From positions 328,652-392,651 of the forward strand of contig JACKOD010000005.1 in assembly GCA_024234505.1 (NCBI GenBank): DNA of 64,000 bases, read 5' to 3'. Position numbers and translations under genes: made by a program. Numbering within the stretch: position 1 is the first letter of the stretch; the number at the start of each line of letters is the position of its first letter. Of the stretch, positions 1 through 9,100 are shown one piece after another. Under the pieces are notes generated by a model that saw nothing but the letters and a program-made list of their open reading frames with translations, was not told where the DNA came from and did no database searches. This stretch comes from Hahellaceae bacterium (GTDB lineage Bacteria; Pseudomonadota; Gammaproteobacteria; Pseudomonadales; Oleiphilaceae).

Positions 1-615
1 TGCAAAGGCAATCATTCCGAGACGGGATACTCGTCCGTACGTGGGCTTTATGCCGGTCAGGCCACAGAGTGCCGCAGGCTGTCGAATAGAACCCCCGGTG
101 TCGGTTGCGGTAGCGCCCGGAGCCAGTCTCGCGGCAACGGCCGCCGCAGATCCGCCGGATGAACCACCTGGTACGAGATCGGTTCCCCATGGATTGGTTA
201 CGCGTCCGTAATAGCTTGTTTCATTGGATGAGCCCATCGCGAACTCATCCATGTTGGTTTTGCCCAGGCAGACTGCGCCATGCTGCTTGAAGTTGGCAGC
301 GACGGTGCTGTCGTAAGGGGGAATGAAATTTTCCAGCATGCGAGAACCGCAGGTGGTTCGAACGCCTTGCGTGCAGAAAATATCCTTGTGAGCAAAGGGA
401 ACGCCTGTCCAGGGCGTGGCATTTCCGGCCGCTCGACGGGCATCTGCGGCCTGTGCTTCGTTTAAGGCCTGCTCTGCGGTAACCGTAATGTAGCTATTGT
501 AATTTGAGTCCAGATTTTCTATGCGCTTCAGAAAATGAGTGGTCAGCTCTACACTGGAATATTCACCTGCGGCTAGTCCGCGAGACAATTCAGAAATAGT
601 TTTGTTATGAATCAT
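1..615 (-). CDS. gatA: Asp/Glu-tRNA amidotransferase subunit A (partial, 3' end cut by window edge)
   Basis: Amidase subunit of GatCAB, which converts misacylated Asp-tRNA(Asn) and/or Glu-tRNA(Gln) to the amide form in the cytoplasm. The visible 205 residues begin MIHNKTISEL and carry the amidase signature. Lys77 (in AHKD), Ser152 (in GGSSGGS) and Ser176 (in DTGGS) have the spacing of the Ser-cisSer-Lys triad. The start ATG is at 613-615. The gene lies 119 bp downstream of gatC on the same strand, so the two are probably co-transcribed. The C-terminal half and gatB are outside the window. Confidence 0.97.
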   Translation of the reverse strand, partial: MIHNKTISELSRGLAAGEYSSVELTTHFLKRIENLDSNYNSYITVTAEQALNEAQAADARRAAGNATPWTGVPFAHKDIFCTQGVRTTCGSRMLENFIPPYDSTVAANFKQHGAVCLGKTNMDEFAMGSSNETSYYGRVTNPWGTDLVPGGSSGGSAAAVAARLAPGATATDTGGSIRQPAALCGLTGIKPTYGRVSRLGMIAFA

Positions 616-734
616 ATTCGGGTTTCGATACGTATTTGGAGTGGGTCGAATTATCGAGCTGAGCGACTTTTTACCGCACCAGACGACTTCGCTGAACCGT
701 CACACAAGGTAGAGTGACTGGGTTACGAGCATTT

Positions 735-1022
735 CTATTCGATTACTTTAGGAACCAGGTAGAGACCGTTTTCAGTGGCAGGTGCAATACGCTGGAATTC
801 GTCCCGGTGATTTTCCTCAGTAATAATGTCTGCTCTCAGGCGCTGTTGGGCATCCAGAGGATGCGACATCGGAAGAATGCCTGTCGTATCAACCGCTTGT
901 AATTCATCGACGAGTGACAGAATATTGGAAAGGTCACCGGTTAGTTTGTCTATTTGCGATTCCGATACCTGCAATCTGGCAAGATGTGCGATTTTTTCTA
1001 CGTCGCCTCGTGTAATAGCCAA
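735..1022 (-). CDS. gatC: Asp/Glu-tRNA amidotransferase subunit C
   Basis: Small subunit (95 aa) that wraps around GatA and stabilises the GatCAB complex. The N-terminus MAITRGDVEKIAHLARL is the typical GatC signature. The DTTGILPMSHPLD segment and the C-terminal LYLVPKVIE are also characteristic. Translation starts at a TTG codon (1020-1022). It is preceded by a strong purine-rich ribosome-binding site (AAGGGGG) seven bases upstream, and no ATG lies nearby in frame. The gene heads the gatCA unit and is divergent from mreB, the usual arrangement in pseudomonads and relatives. Confidence 0.96.
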   Translation of the reverse strand: MAITRGDVEKIAHLARLQVSESQIDKLTGDLSNILSLVDELQAVDTTGILPMSHPLDAQQRLRADIITEENHRDEFQRIAPATENGLYLVPKVIE

Positions 1023-1382
1023 TGTAAATCCCCCTTAATCTAGCGTTCTGACGTATGCTGCAAGGTAAAAACAAGACCGCTTATACTAGCAGGATTCTTG
1101 AGTTGTGGGGCTAGCTTGTCGGTCGAAAAGAGGCAAATTTTTTGTACGATATTATCAGCTTGAGCGCTTTTTGAGGTTTAATTGGTACTTACTGTTTATT
1201 ATTGTTAGTTCTTCTTGCTCTATTATCCTACCATTGCTAAAGTTGCCGCACACCTCGGGGGCTCGCATTTCTGTACGTTATCTGCTTCGGTCTGATCGGG
1301 CACTTAACGCCATTTTCTGGTTTCTTGTCATTGCGGGCACTCCTATTGCCGAAATTTCTTATTATCAGGTTGAATTCTGCCC
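1023..1382. promoter_or_regulatory. Divergent gatC-mreB intergenic region
   Basis: This 360-bp stretch separates two divergent essential operons and must hold promoters for both. The only candidate I can name is on the minus strand: an extended -10 (TGC followed by TAGTAT, around 1083-1093) upstream of gatC, without a recognisable -35. On the plus strand the sequence before mreB is AT-rich with no clear -35/-10 pair. The ATG of mreB lacks an obvious Shine-Dalgarno sequence. An open frame at 1105-1452 runs out of frame into mreB and shows no coding character. Confidence 0.4.
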
Positions 1383-2420
1383 ATGTTTAAAAAAATTCGA
1401 GGCCTTTTCTCCAGTGATTTGTCGATCGACCTGGGGACAGCGAACACCCTAATTTATGTGCGTGGACGCGGTATTGTGCTGAACGAGCCTTCCGTCGTTG
1501 CCATTCGTAATCACGCGGCTCAGAAAAGTGTGGCCGCCGTCGGGGCAGAAGCAAAGCGGATGCTGGGTCGTACTCCCGGAAATATTACGGCGATCCGTCC
1601 GTTAAAAGATGGCGTTATTGCCGACTTTGTGGTGACGGAAAAAATGCTCCAGCATTTTATTCACAAAGTGCATGAAAACAGCTTTATTACCCCTAGTCCC
1701 CGCGTGCTGATTTGCGTTCCGAGTAAATCGACGCAGGTTGAAAGAAAGGCGATTCGTGAATCGGCGCTAGGTGCCGGTGCGCGCGAAGTCTTTTTGATAG
1801 AGGAGCCCATGGCAGCGGCTATTGGTGCCGGGTTGCCGGTTGAGGAAGCGAGCGGCTCGATGGTGGTGGATATTGGCGGGGGCACCACTGAAATCGCGAT
1901 CATCTCGTTAAACGGTATTGTGTATGCTGATTCTGTCCGGATTGGTGGGGATCGGTTTGATGAGTCCATTGTCACCTATGTTCGCCGCAATTACGGCAGC
2001 CTGATCGGTGATGCGACAGCTGAACGCATCAAGCAGGAAATTGGCTGCGCCTACGAAGGATTGGAAGTGCGCGAGATTGATGTTCGTGGCCGAAATCTTG
2101 CTGAAGGTGTGCCCCGAGGGTTTACCCTCAATAGTGAAGAAATTCTTGAAGCATTGCAGGAATCCCTTTCTGCGATTGTTCAGTCTGTCAAAGGTGCGCT
2201 GGAACAGTCGCCTCCTGAATTGGCCTCTGATATTGCCGAGCGTGGTATCGTATTGACCGGTGGGGGAGCACTGCTCAGAGGACTGGATCGCTTGCTGAGT
2301 GAAGAAACCGGATTGCCAGTCATTGTGGCAGAAGATCCGTTAACTTGTGTAGCCCGTGGTGGTGGAAAAGCACTGGAGCTCATCGAACGCTCCGGATCCG
2401 GCCTCTTTCCGATGGATTGA
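1383..2420 (+). CDS. mreB: Rod shape-determining actin homologue MreB
   Basis: Bacterial actin that polymerises on the inner membrane and positions the elongasome for lateral peptidoglycan synthesis. At 345 aa it matches the family length. The N-terminus MFKKIRGLFSSDLSIDLGTA includes the amphipathic membrane-binding segment and the phosphate-1 loop (IDLGTANT, about 15-22). VVDIGGGTTEIA (about 160-171) is phosphate-2, and GIVLTGGGALLRGL near residue 290 is the adenosine motif. It is first in mreB-mreC-mreD. A hairpin in the gap after it may reduce read-through into mreCD, which would fit the higher need for MreB. Confidence 0.98.
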   Translation: MFKKIRGLFSSDLSIDLGTANTLIYVRGRGIVLNEPSVVAIRNHAAQKSVAAVGAEAKRMLGRTPGNITAIRPLKDGVIADFVVTEKMLQHFIHKVHENSFITPSPRVLICVPSKSTQVERKAIRESALGAGAREVFLIEEPMAAAIGAGLPVEEASGSMVVDIGGGTTEIAIISLNGIVYADSVRIGGDRFDESIVTYVRRNYGSLIGDATAERIKQEIGCAYEGLEVREIDVRGRNLAEGVPRGFTLNSEEILEALQESLSAIVQSVKGALEQSPPELASDIAERGIVLTGGGALLRGLDRLLSEETGLPVIVAEDPLTCVARGGGKALELIERSGSGLFPMD

Positions 2421-2514
2421 TGCGCCAGGCTTTTCTGTTACAGGCAGGCCGCGGTGGAGTGTTTCCATTAGCGGCTGATTGCGCTGAGTAAATTATGAGT
2501 TTTACGTCGTTTCT

Positions 2515-2544
2515 GGCCAGATAGATTTATCTGGCCTATGTTTT
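2515..2544 (+). terminator. Hairpin between mreB and mreC (partial terminator or attenuator)
   Basis: A perfect 9-bp stem, GGCCAGATA (2515-2523) and TATCTGGCC (2528-2536), with a GATT loop. It is followed after four bases by TTTT (2541-2544). The stem is strong and the T-tract short, so partial termination is more likely than complete. Just downstream, TTTATGGGC occurs twice (about 2542 and 2562), a short direct repeat. Role inferred only. Confidence 0.5.
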
Positions 2545-2614
2545 ATGGGCGTAACTGATTGTTTATGGGCACAACTATTGATTGTGTTTCAGCCCGGGTT
2601 CCAAGGAGAACATC

Positions 2615-3469
2615 ATTAAAACGATTTTTACCCAAGGCCCTTTCGTTGGGTACCGTCTTTTGATGGCGGTCGTTTTTTCATGCCTGCTCATGCTGTTGGA
2701 TGCCAAGCTCGAAAAAGCCGATCCGATTCGCAAGGGAATCGGTGTGGTACTTACCCCCATATTCTGGGTCAGTGATTTTCCCGCAGATATTGCTGCATTA
2801 TTTCAAAATGCCTCCACCTCCAAACACGAACTCACGGAAAAAATAGAGCTGCTGGAATCCCGCATGCTCGTTCTCGAACGCAAGGCTCAGAAGTACAGTG
2901 CGGTGATGGCAGAAAACAATCGGCTCCGGGAACTGCTTAACTCTTCCAGTACCGTGGATGATTCGGTGGTGGTCGCCGAGCTGATTGGTGTTAATCCCGA
3001 CCCCTTTTCTCATCAGGTGGTAGTCAACAAAGGTACGCATCACGGTGTGAAAGTGGGTAATGCCGTATTGGATGCACAAGGACTAATGGGACAAGTCACC
3101 GAGGCGGGCGAGTATACCAGCCGGGTATTATTGATTTCAGACAGTAGTCATGCGGTACCTGTGCAGGTCAATCGCAACGGCGTGCGGGCCGTGGCTTATG
3201 GGGTGGGGCGATTGGATGAGGTCGAACTTGCGAACCTGCCTGATACCGCCGACATTCAGGAAGGTGATTTACTGGTAAGCTCCGGTCTGGGAGGCCGGTT
3301 TCCGGCAGGTTATCCAGTGGCAACCGTCAAAATGGTCACTCATGATCCGGGGCAGTCGTTTGCTCGTGTTACGGCGACACCGATGGCAGCTTTGAATCAG
3401 AGTCGTCTGGTATTGATTGTTTATAAACAAAAAGCACTTAGTGCCGAATCGTCACCGGGAGGCCAGTAA
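2615..3469 (+). CDS. mreC: Rod shape-determining protein MreC, apparent AUU start
   Basis: Elongasome scaffold with a cytoplasmic N-terminus, one membrane span (about residues 13-30), a periplasmic coiled coil (about 50-100) and beta domains that contact PBP2. Family alignment favours a protein starting KTIFTQGPF, because MreC proteins typically begin MKPxFxxGP. No ATG or GTG exists there in frame. AAGGAG at 2603-2608 sits six bases before an ATT at 2615. The nearest standard alternative, TTG at 2582, lacks a ribosome-binding site and would add 11 residues. I chose ATT, giving 284 aa. The stop codon abuts the mreD ATG. Confidence 0.9.
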   Translation: MKTIFTQGPFVGYRLLMAVVFSCLLMLLDAKLEKADPIRKGIGVVLTPIFWVSDFPADIAALFQNASTSKHELTEKIELLESRMLVLERKAQKYSAVMAENNRLRELLNSSSTVDDSVVVAELIGVNPDPFSHQVVVNKGTHHGVKVGNAVLDAQGLMGQVTEAGEYTSRVLLISDSSHAVPVQVNRNGVRAVAYGVGRLDEVELANLPDTADIQEGDLLVSSGLGGRFPAGYPVATVKMVTHDPGQSFARVTATPMAALNQSRLVLIVYKQKALSAESSPGGQ

Positions 3470-3949
3470 ATGGTAGCTCGTGCTTTTGACTGGCGACTGC
3501 TCTTTGTCAGTTTTTTCTTTGCTTTTGTTTTTAGTGTCGTTGAATTGCCGGTGAGCTTTGCAATTTGGCGTCCGGAATGGGCCGCCATCTCTGTGTTCTA
3601 CTGGACATTGAGAGCGCCTGATCATGTGGGTATTGTTTTTGCGTGGTGCGTGGGTGTATTGCTGGATGTGCTAGAGGGAAAAATTCTTGGCACCAATGGG
3701 CTGGCGTTGTCGGTAACAGCCTACCTGGTTCTCACGCTGCAACAGCGCTTAAGGCTCTTTCCTTTATTGCAACAGTCATTTGTGGTTTTTATGGTGGTAG
3801 GAATTAACCTGATGATCGGTCAGTTAATTCGTAACATTTCAGGTGACCCTGTGGCCGGGTTCGGCTATCTGCTTCCGGCGGTCTCCAGTGCCTTGCTTTG
3901 GCCTTTCCTGTATTTGGTTATAGAAAAAATTTATCAGAAGTTCAGATGA
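3470..3949 (+). CDS. mreD: Rod shape-determining membrane protein MreD
   Basis: Integral membrane partner of MreC in the elongasome. It has 159 aa, rich in hydrophobic segments (about five or six spans), with the family features FYWTLRAPDHVGI, GVLLDVLEGKILGTNGLAL and a basic C-terminus. The ATG follows the mreC stop codon with no gap (TAA then ATG), so the two are translationally coupled. The next gene, maf, starts 65 bp downstream on the same strand. Confidence 0.96.
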   Translation: MVARAFDWRLLFVSFFFAFVFSVVELPVSFAIWRPEWAAISVFYWTLRAPDHVGIVFAWCVGVLLDVLEGKILGTNGLALSVTAYLVLTLQQRLRLFPLLQQSFVVFMVVGINLMIGQLIRNISGDPVAGFGYLLPAVSSALLWPFLYLVIEKIYQKFR

Positions 3950-4014
3950 GTATCGGCGTGCTTGTCACGCACTCACGCTCCAGCGCAACGTTCGTAACGT
4001 AGGAAACCAGTATC

Positions 4015-4617
4015 ATGCGTTTGATTTTAGCATCCGGATCCCCACGACGAAGAGACCTTTTAAAACAGATTGGCGTGACTTTCGAGACGGGTCCGAGCGA
4101 TGCAGAGGAGGTGCGCAACCCGGAGGAATCACCAGAGGCTTATGTTCTTCGGGTGGCTAAAGCCAAAGCGGCTGATGTACTGCCTCGTTATCCTGCAGGA
4201 ACCTGGGTACTGGGAGCCGATACAGAGGTTGTCCTGAATAACCAGGTTTTTGGAAAGCCGGAATCTTGTGACAATTCACTGCTGATGCTCAGAAAATTAT
4301 CCGGTTTGACGCATAAGGTTCTGTCGTCAGTCTGCTTGCTGCGAAACTCCGGGCAAGAAGCTGAAGACTTGGAGGTGCGGTCGACCATAGTTACCACATT
4401 GGTAACCTTTAAAGCATTGACGGATGACGAAATCATGGCCTACTGGCAAACAGGCGAGCCCGTCGGCAAAGCCGGTAGTTATGCCATTCAAGGATTAGGC
4501 GCGGTGTTTGTCAGTCGAATTGAAGGAAGCTTCAGTGGTGTGGTCGGATTACCTTTGGCAGAAACTGCAGCACTTTTTTCTGAGACCGGCATCCCTTTTG
4601 GGCTGGTGGTCGCCTAA
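4015..4617 (+). CDS. maf: Maf-family nucleotide pyrophosphatase (dTTP/UTP type, YhdE-like)
   Basis: House-cleaning enzyme that hydrolyses dTTP, UTP and modified nucleotides to monophosphates. At 200 aa it has the Maf signature at the N-terminus (ASGSPRRRDLLKQIG), the catalytic Asp region GADTEVV, and GKAGSYAIQG near residue 155. The last motif is typical of the YhdE subgroup rather than YceF. It lies between mreD and rng, as in Escherichia coli and pseudomonads. ATG start. Confidence 0.94.
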   Translation: MRLILASGSPRRRDLLKQIGVTFETGPSDAEEVRNPEESPEAYVLRVAKAKAADVLPRYPAGTWVLGADTEVVLNNQVFGKPESCDNSLLMLRKLSGLTHKVLSSVCLLRNSGQEAEDLEVRSTIVTTLVTFKALTDDEIMAYWQTGEPVGKAGSYAIQGLGAVFVSRIEGSFSGVVGLPLAETAALFSETGIPFGLVVA

Positions 4618-4655
4618 CCTTGTTTAGAGCATTCGCCGTATCAGAGTATTGAATT

Positions 4656-6140
4656 ATGAGTGAAGAACTATTGATCAATGTGACACCTGTAGAAACCCGG
4701 GTTGCCTTGATCGAAAACGGTATGTTGCAGGAAGTATTTATAGAGCGCATGCGCAGCAAGGGCATTGTAGGCAATATTTACAAAGGAAAAGTGGTGAGAG
4801 TGTTGCCCGGAATGGAGGCTGCCTTTGTTGATATCGGGCTTGAGAGAGCGGCCTTTATACATGCATCAGACATTATTCGCGCAGATAACGGCGAGGAGCT
4901 GACGTTGCCACAAAGCCGGCAACACCCGGAAATCAGCTCGTTGCTGCGAGAAGGGCAATCGCTCGTCGTGCAGGCAACCAAAGATCCTATCGGCTCTAAA
5001 GGCGCACGTTTAACAACCCACTTGTCGGTACCATCGCGTTACCTCGTTTACATGCCTAATACCAGCCATGTCGGAATATCCCAGCGGATCGAAGATGAAG
5101 TCGAGCGGGAGCGACTCAAATCGCTTGTCGAGACGCATGCGGCGCAGAATGGTTTGTCAGGGCAGGGAGGGTTTATTATTCGAACTGCGGCAGAAGGGGC
5201 GGGTGATGATGAGCTGAGTGCGGATGTTGCTTACCTTAAACGTGTCTGGGAACGTCTGGATCTTCGTATTGCCAATGCCAAGGTGCCCTCTGTCATTTAT
5301 CAGGACTTGCCGCTTTTTGTGAGAACCATCCGGGATTTGGTACGCCCGGAAACCGAAAAAATCCGCATTGATTCGCGTGAAAGTTATCAGCGCGTCAAGG
5401 AGTTTGCCGAGGAGTTTCTCATTGATGTTACCGACCGGCTGGAGTATTACCCCGGGGAACGGCCTTTGTTCGACCTCTATTCCGTTGAAGATGAGATTCA
5501 AAAAGCACTCGGGCGCAAGGTGCAGCTAAAGTCGGGTGGCTATCTTATTATTGATCAGACCGAAGCGATGACGACCATTGACGTAAATACCGGAGCGTTT
5601 GTGGGTCATAAGAATCTTGAGGAAACTATTTTTAAAACCAACCTCGAGGCAGCCAGAGCAATTAGTCGACAGCTTCGGTTGCGTAATCTGGGCGGCATTA
5701 TCATCATCGATTTCATTGATATGGAAGATCAGGAACACCAGCGACTGGTGTTACGCATGCTGGAAAAAATGCTGGAACGCGATCATGCAAAAATGAAAAT
5801 CAGCTGCGTTTCCGAGTTAGGTCTGGTGGAAATGACGCGCAAGCGTACGACAGAAAGTTTAGGGCAAATGTTATGTGAAGCCTGTTCGGTCTGTCATGGA
5901 AGCGGGCTGTTAAAAACCGCAGAAACCGTATGCTATGAAGTTCTTCGCGAAATTCTGCGTATCAATCGTGCCTATGATGCTAATGGTTATCTGGTGATGG
6001 CGTCCCAATGTGTGATTGACCGGTTACTGGACGAGGAATCGGATAGTGTTGCCGATTTGGAATCCTTTATTGGTAAAGGCATAAAATTTCAGGTGGAAGT
6101 CGTTTACAGTCAAGAGCAGTACGATGTGGTGCTTTTGTAG
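4656..6140 (+). CDS. rng: Ribonuclease G
   Basis: Endoribonuclease for 16S rRNA 5' maturation and mRNA turnover, a paralogue of the RNase E catalytic half. At 494 aa it is full length. An S1-type RNA-binding segment lies near residues 38-125 (GNIYKGKVVRVLPGMEAAFVDIG). The metal-binding DNase I-like region is seen in TTIDVNTGAFVG and IIIIDFIDM, each holding a catalytic Asp. The zinc link is CEACSVCHGSG. It sits 38 bp after maf and 45 bp before yhdP, in a probable mre-maf-rng-yhdP transcription unit. Confidence 0.97.
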   Translation: MSEELLINVTPVETRVALIENGMLQEVFIERMRSKGIVGNIYKGKVVRVLPGMEAAFVDIGLERAAFIHASDIIRADNGEELTLPQSRQHPEISSLLREGQSLVVQATKDPIGSKGARLTTHLSVPSRYLVYMPNTSHVGISQRIEDEVERERLKSLVETHAAQNGLSGQGGFIIRTAAEGAGDDELSADVAYLKRVWERLDLRIANAKVPSVIYQDLPLFVRTIRDLVRPETEKIRIDSRESYQRVKEFAEEFLIDVTDRLEYYPGERPLFDLYSVEDEIQKALGRKVQLKSGGYLIIDQTEAMTTIDVNTGAFVGHKNLEETIFKTNLEAARAISRQLRLRNLGGIIIIDFIDMEDQEHQRLVLRMLEKMLERDHAKMKISCVSELGLVEMTRKRTTESLGQMLCEACSVCHGSGLLKTAETVCYEVLREILRINRAYDANGYLVMASQCVIDRLLDEESDSVADLESFIGKGIKFQVEVVYSQEQYDVVLL

Positions 6141-6185
6141 TGAGCTACAGGCGCCAGAATTAACGCATATCATGGAGAGTTGTGC

Positions 6186-9100
6186 GTGCAAAGGGTAATG
6201 CTGTTTTTATCCAATCTCATCTGGAAGACCGCGATGGTGCTGCTGGTCACTTTGGCGCTCTACGTGGTCATCGGGCGTCAGCTTTGGCCCGCAGTGGAAG
6301 CCTATCGGGTTGAGCTGCAAGATTACCTTTCAGCTTTAACGGGATATCGTGTCCGTATTGGCCGGTTAAAGGGAAGCTGGGACGGATTTGATCCACAAGT
6401 CGTATTGCAGGATGTCGTTTTAACGCAACGCGATCCGGCCACCGATACGTCAGCTAGTAATGATGCTGTTAGCGTAAATTCGGCATCAGCTTTGAGCGTA
6501 AAGCAGTTTTTTATCCAGCTGTCGGTTGTGGACTCACTGATCAGTGGCAAAGTCCAGTTCAAGCAGGTCGAAACTCGTGGCTTGTCACTTCGTTTGAGTC
6601 AGGGCGATGAAGGGGGCTGGACACTCGCTGGGGGACGGCTCCCGGCGAAGTCTGAGAAAAGCCCTCCCGTATCGGATCTTGAAGCACTACTGGCGTGGGT
6701 CGATCAACCTAGCTTACAAGCCTCTGATGTTGATCTCTATGTCAGCAGTCGTCACGGTACAGAAGCCCAGTGGCGTATTCCGCAGGCCTATATGCTGTTT
6801 GAAAATGGTTTGCTTAGGGCCAGTGGTGAATTATTGGTGCCCGGACACGAGAAACCTTTTTTACGTTTTTCGGTGAAAGGGACGGATCGAATTTTTAGCG
6901 CCGGATTTTCAGGAAAGCTATGGATCGAGTGGTTATCGGGGGAGTTTCTTGATGATTTTATTGATGCCTATAGCTGGAATGGTTTAAGTCTGACGGGAGT
7001 GGAGGCCAAGGGGCAAGCCTGGCTGGATTTCTATGGCGGACGTCCGGTTACGGTACAGGGCGACATTGCGTTGGATGCGGTGCGCTGGAAAAATGAAACA
7101 GGTGTGATTGCCCCTCTTGAAGCTGTACATGCGGCTTTCTTTTGGGCGGGTTCCGAGAAAAATTCGCGACTACAAATCTCGGATCTCCGGATGCGCTGGA
7201 ACGAGAACGAATGGCGTCCTACCAGTGTTATGTTTCATTCCGATGCGAACGGATATCTCATCGAAGGAGATCACCTTAATGTATCGTTTCTGACATCGAT
7301 TCTGTCTGAACTTAAAGTTTTTCCCTCAACGGCACAGACGGCACTGCAAAATTACTCCCCCGCCGGGCAGATAAATCATTGGAAATTAAGCATTCCGTCG
7401 TCTGATGACGCGGCAGTTACTCAAAGCAGTTTTCAATTTGATGCCAATTTCGAGCAGTTATCGGTACACGCCGTTTCGGGCGCACCCAGTGCAGAAAATC
7501 TCAAAGGATATCTTTCACTTACCAACCGGCAGGGCAAGGTGTTGGTTGACAATGACAACGTATCGCTGGCATTTCCGAATCTTTACAAATCGGGATGGAC
7601 TTTTGAGCGGGCGCAGTTGGAAGTTGACTGGAGGGTTGAGGATCTCGAGACCATCATTGAGTCAAAAGGTATCCGGCTTTATTGGCAAGATCAGGCTGTG
7701 GTGTTTGGTGATTTTGTAACCAAATTAAACGGCCCTAGTCATGAAGACACGCTGCTACTCAAAATCGCAGTGAGCCATGCGGCCGCAACACAGGCCAGTC
7801 AATTGACTCCGTATCATTCAGTTGGTGAAGGTTTGTGGACCTGGTTGGATACAGCGTTAACTTCGGGTCGCGTGAACGATGGATTTTACCTCGGTTATGG
7901 TTCGATTGAAGACAATGCGCCCGACAATAGTTTCACCTCGGCAATGTATTTTAATGTCGAAGATGTTGAACTGGCATTTGACCCGTCCTGGCCTGCCGTT
8001 CAGCATTTTACCGGTCGAGTAGAAATCCATGATTCCCACGTAGAAGTTGCGGGACCGCAGGCCGAACTTGCGGGAATGGCAATAAAGAATGTTGACGTTC
8101 AATTGCCTTCAGAGAAGGGTGAAGGCTGGTTAGGGATCAGTGCCGATATTACGCCCACGGCAGAGAATCTCCATTGGTGGCTTGCCAGTTCTCCGGTAAG
8201 TGCCGCAACGTCAAAGCTGGATTCTCAACTTCGTGTGGATGGTAGTTTTAGTGGCGAAGTTAAGTTGAACGTGCCGCTGTTCGAATCGGAGGCGAGTCCC
8301 GATTATGACATCAAACTACAGATGCATGATGCACTGGTCGAGCACCGTAGCACGGGTTTGACCTTTGAGCATGTGGCAGGCGGCCTGAGCGTTTCTTCGG
8401 CGACGGGCGTGAGCGCTTCGAATGTAAGCCTGCGTTTTCTAGACAGACCCGCTACCTTGGTTATTAAAACGCTAAGCGAACATCAAAATGGCGAGTCGAA
8501 CCCCGTATCGGGCTCCGATGAGACATTGACACAGTTAACCCTTGAAACGCAGATGTTGGTCGAAGATGCTCAGGCATTGGCAGGCCTTCAAGGTGATTAT
8601 GGGTTAACGGGAAGCTTTCCTGTCGAGGCCGAACTCCGTATCTACGATAGTGCAGACAGGGCACAAGAACTGCACTTGCGTAGTTCGTTGCAGGGCATGG
8701 CCTCAAGTTTGCCTCCGCCGTTTCGTAAAGACGCCGATGAGGTATGGCATCTGTCTGGCACCACCGAGGTTAGCGAGGCCGGGGTCGTGACACGTATCGC
8801 GTTGAATGATTTGATTCGGGCAGACTTGCAGTGGAGTCAGCAGGATTTTACCGGTGGAAGGATTTATATTGGTGATCGTTTGAGTTCTATCGAACAGGAG
8901 GGTGATCCGCTGCCGGGGGTAAGGATTCGCGGACAGTTCGAAGATCTTGAGAGCGACCCCTGGATCGCCTTCTTTGCCAATGCACCCTGGTTGTCGGGGG
9001 ATATATTGCCAGACCATGCGGCCTTTAAAGCTTTGGATGTGTCCATTGAAGCCAGTCGACTCGGTTTTCATGATATCGAGATGAATGATGTGGAATTGCA

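Noticed and set aside
1105..1452. Open frame of 115 aa running into mreB
   Set aside because: Out of frame with mreB, no ribosome-binding site, and the sequence looks like untranslated AT-rich leader.
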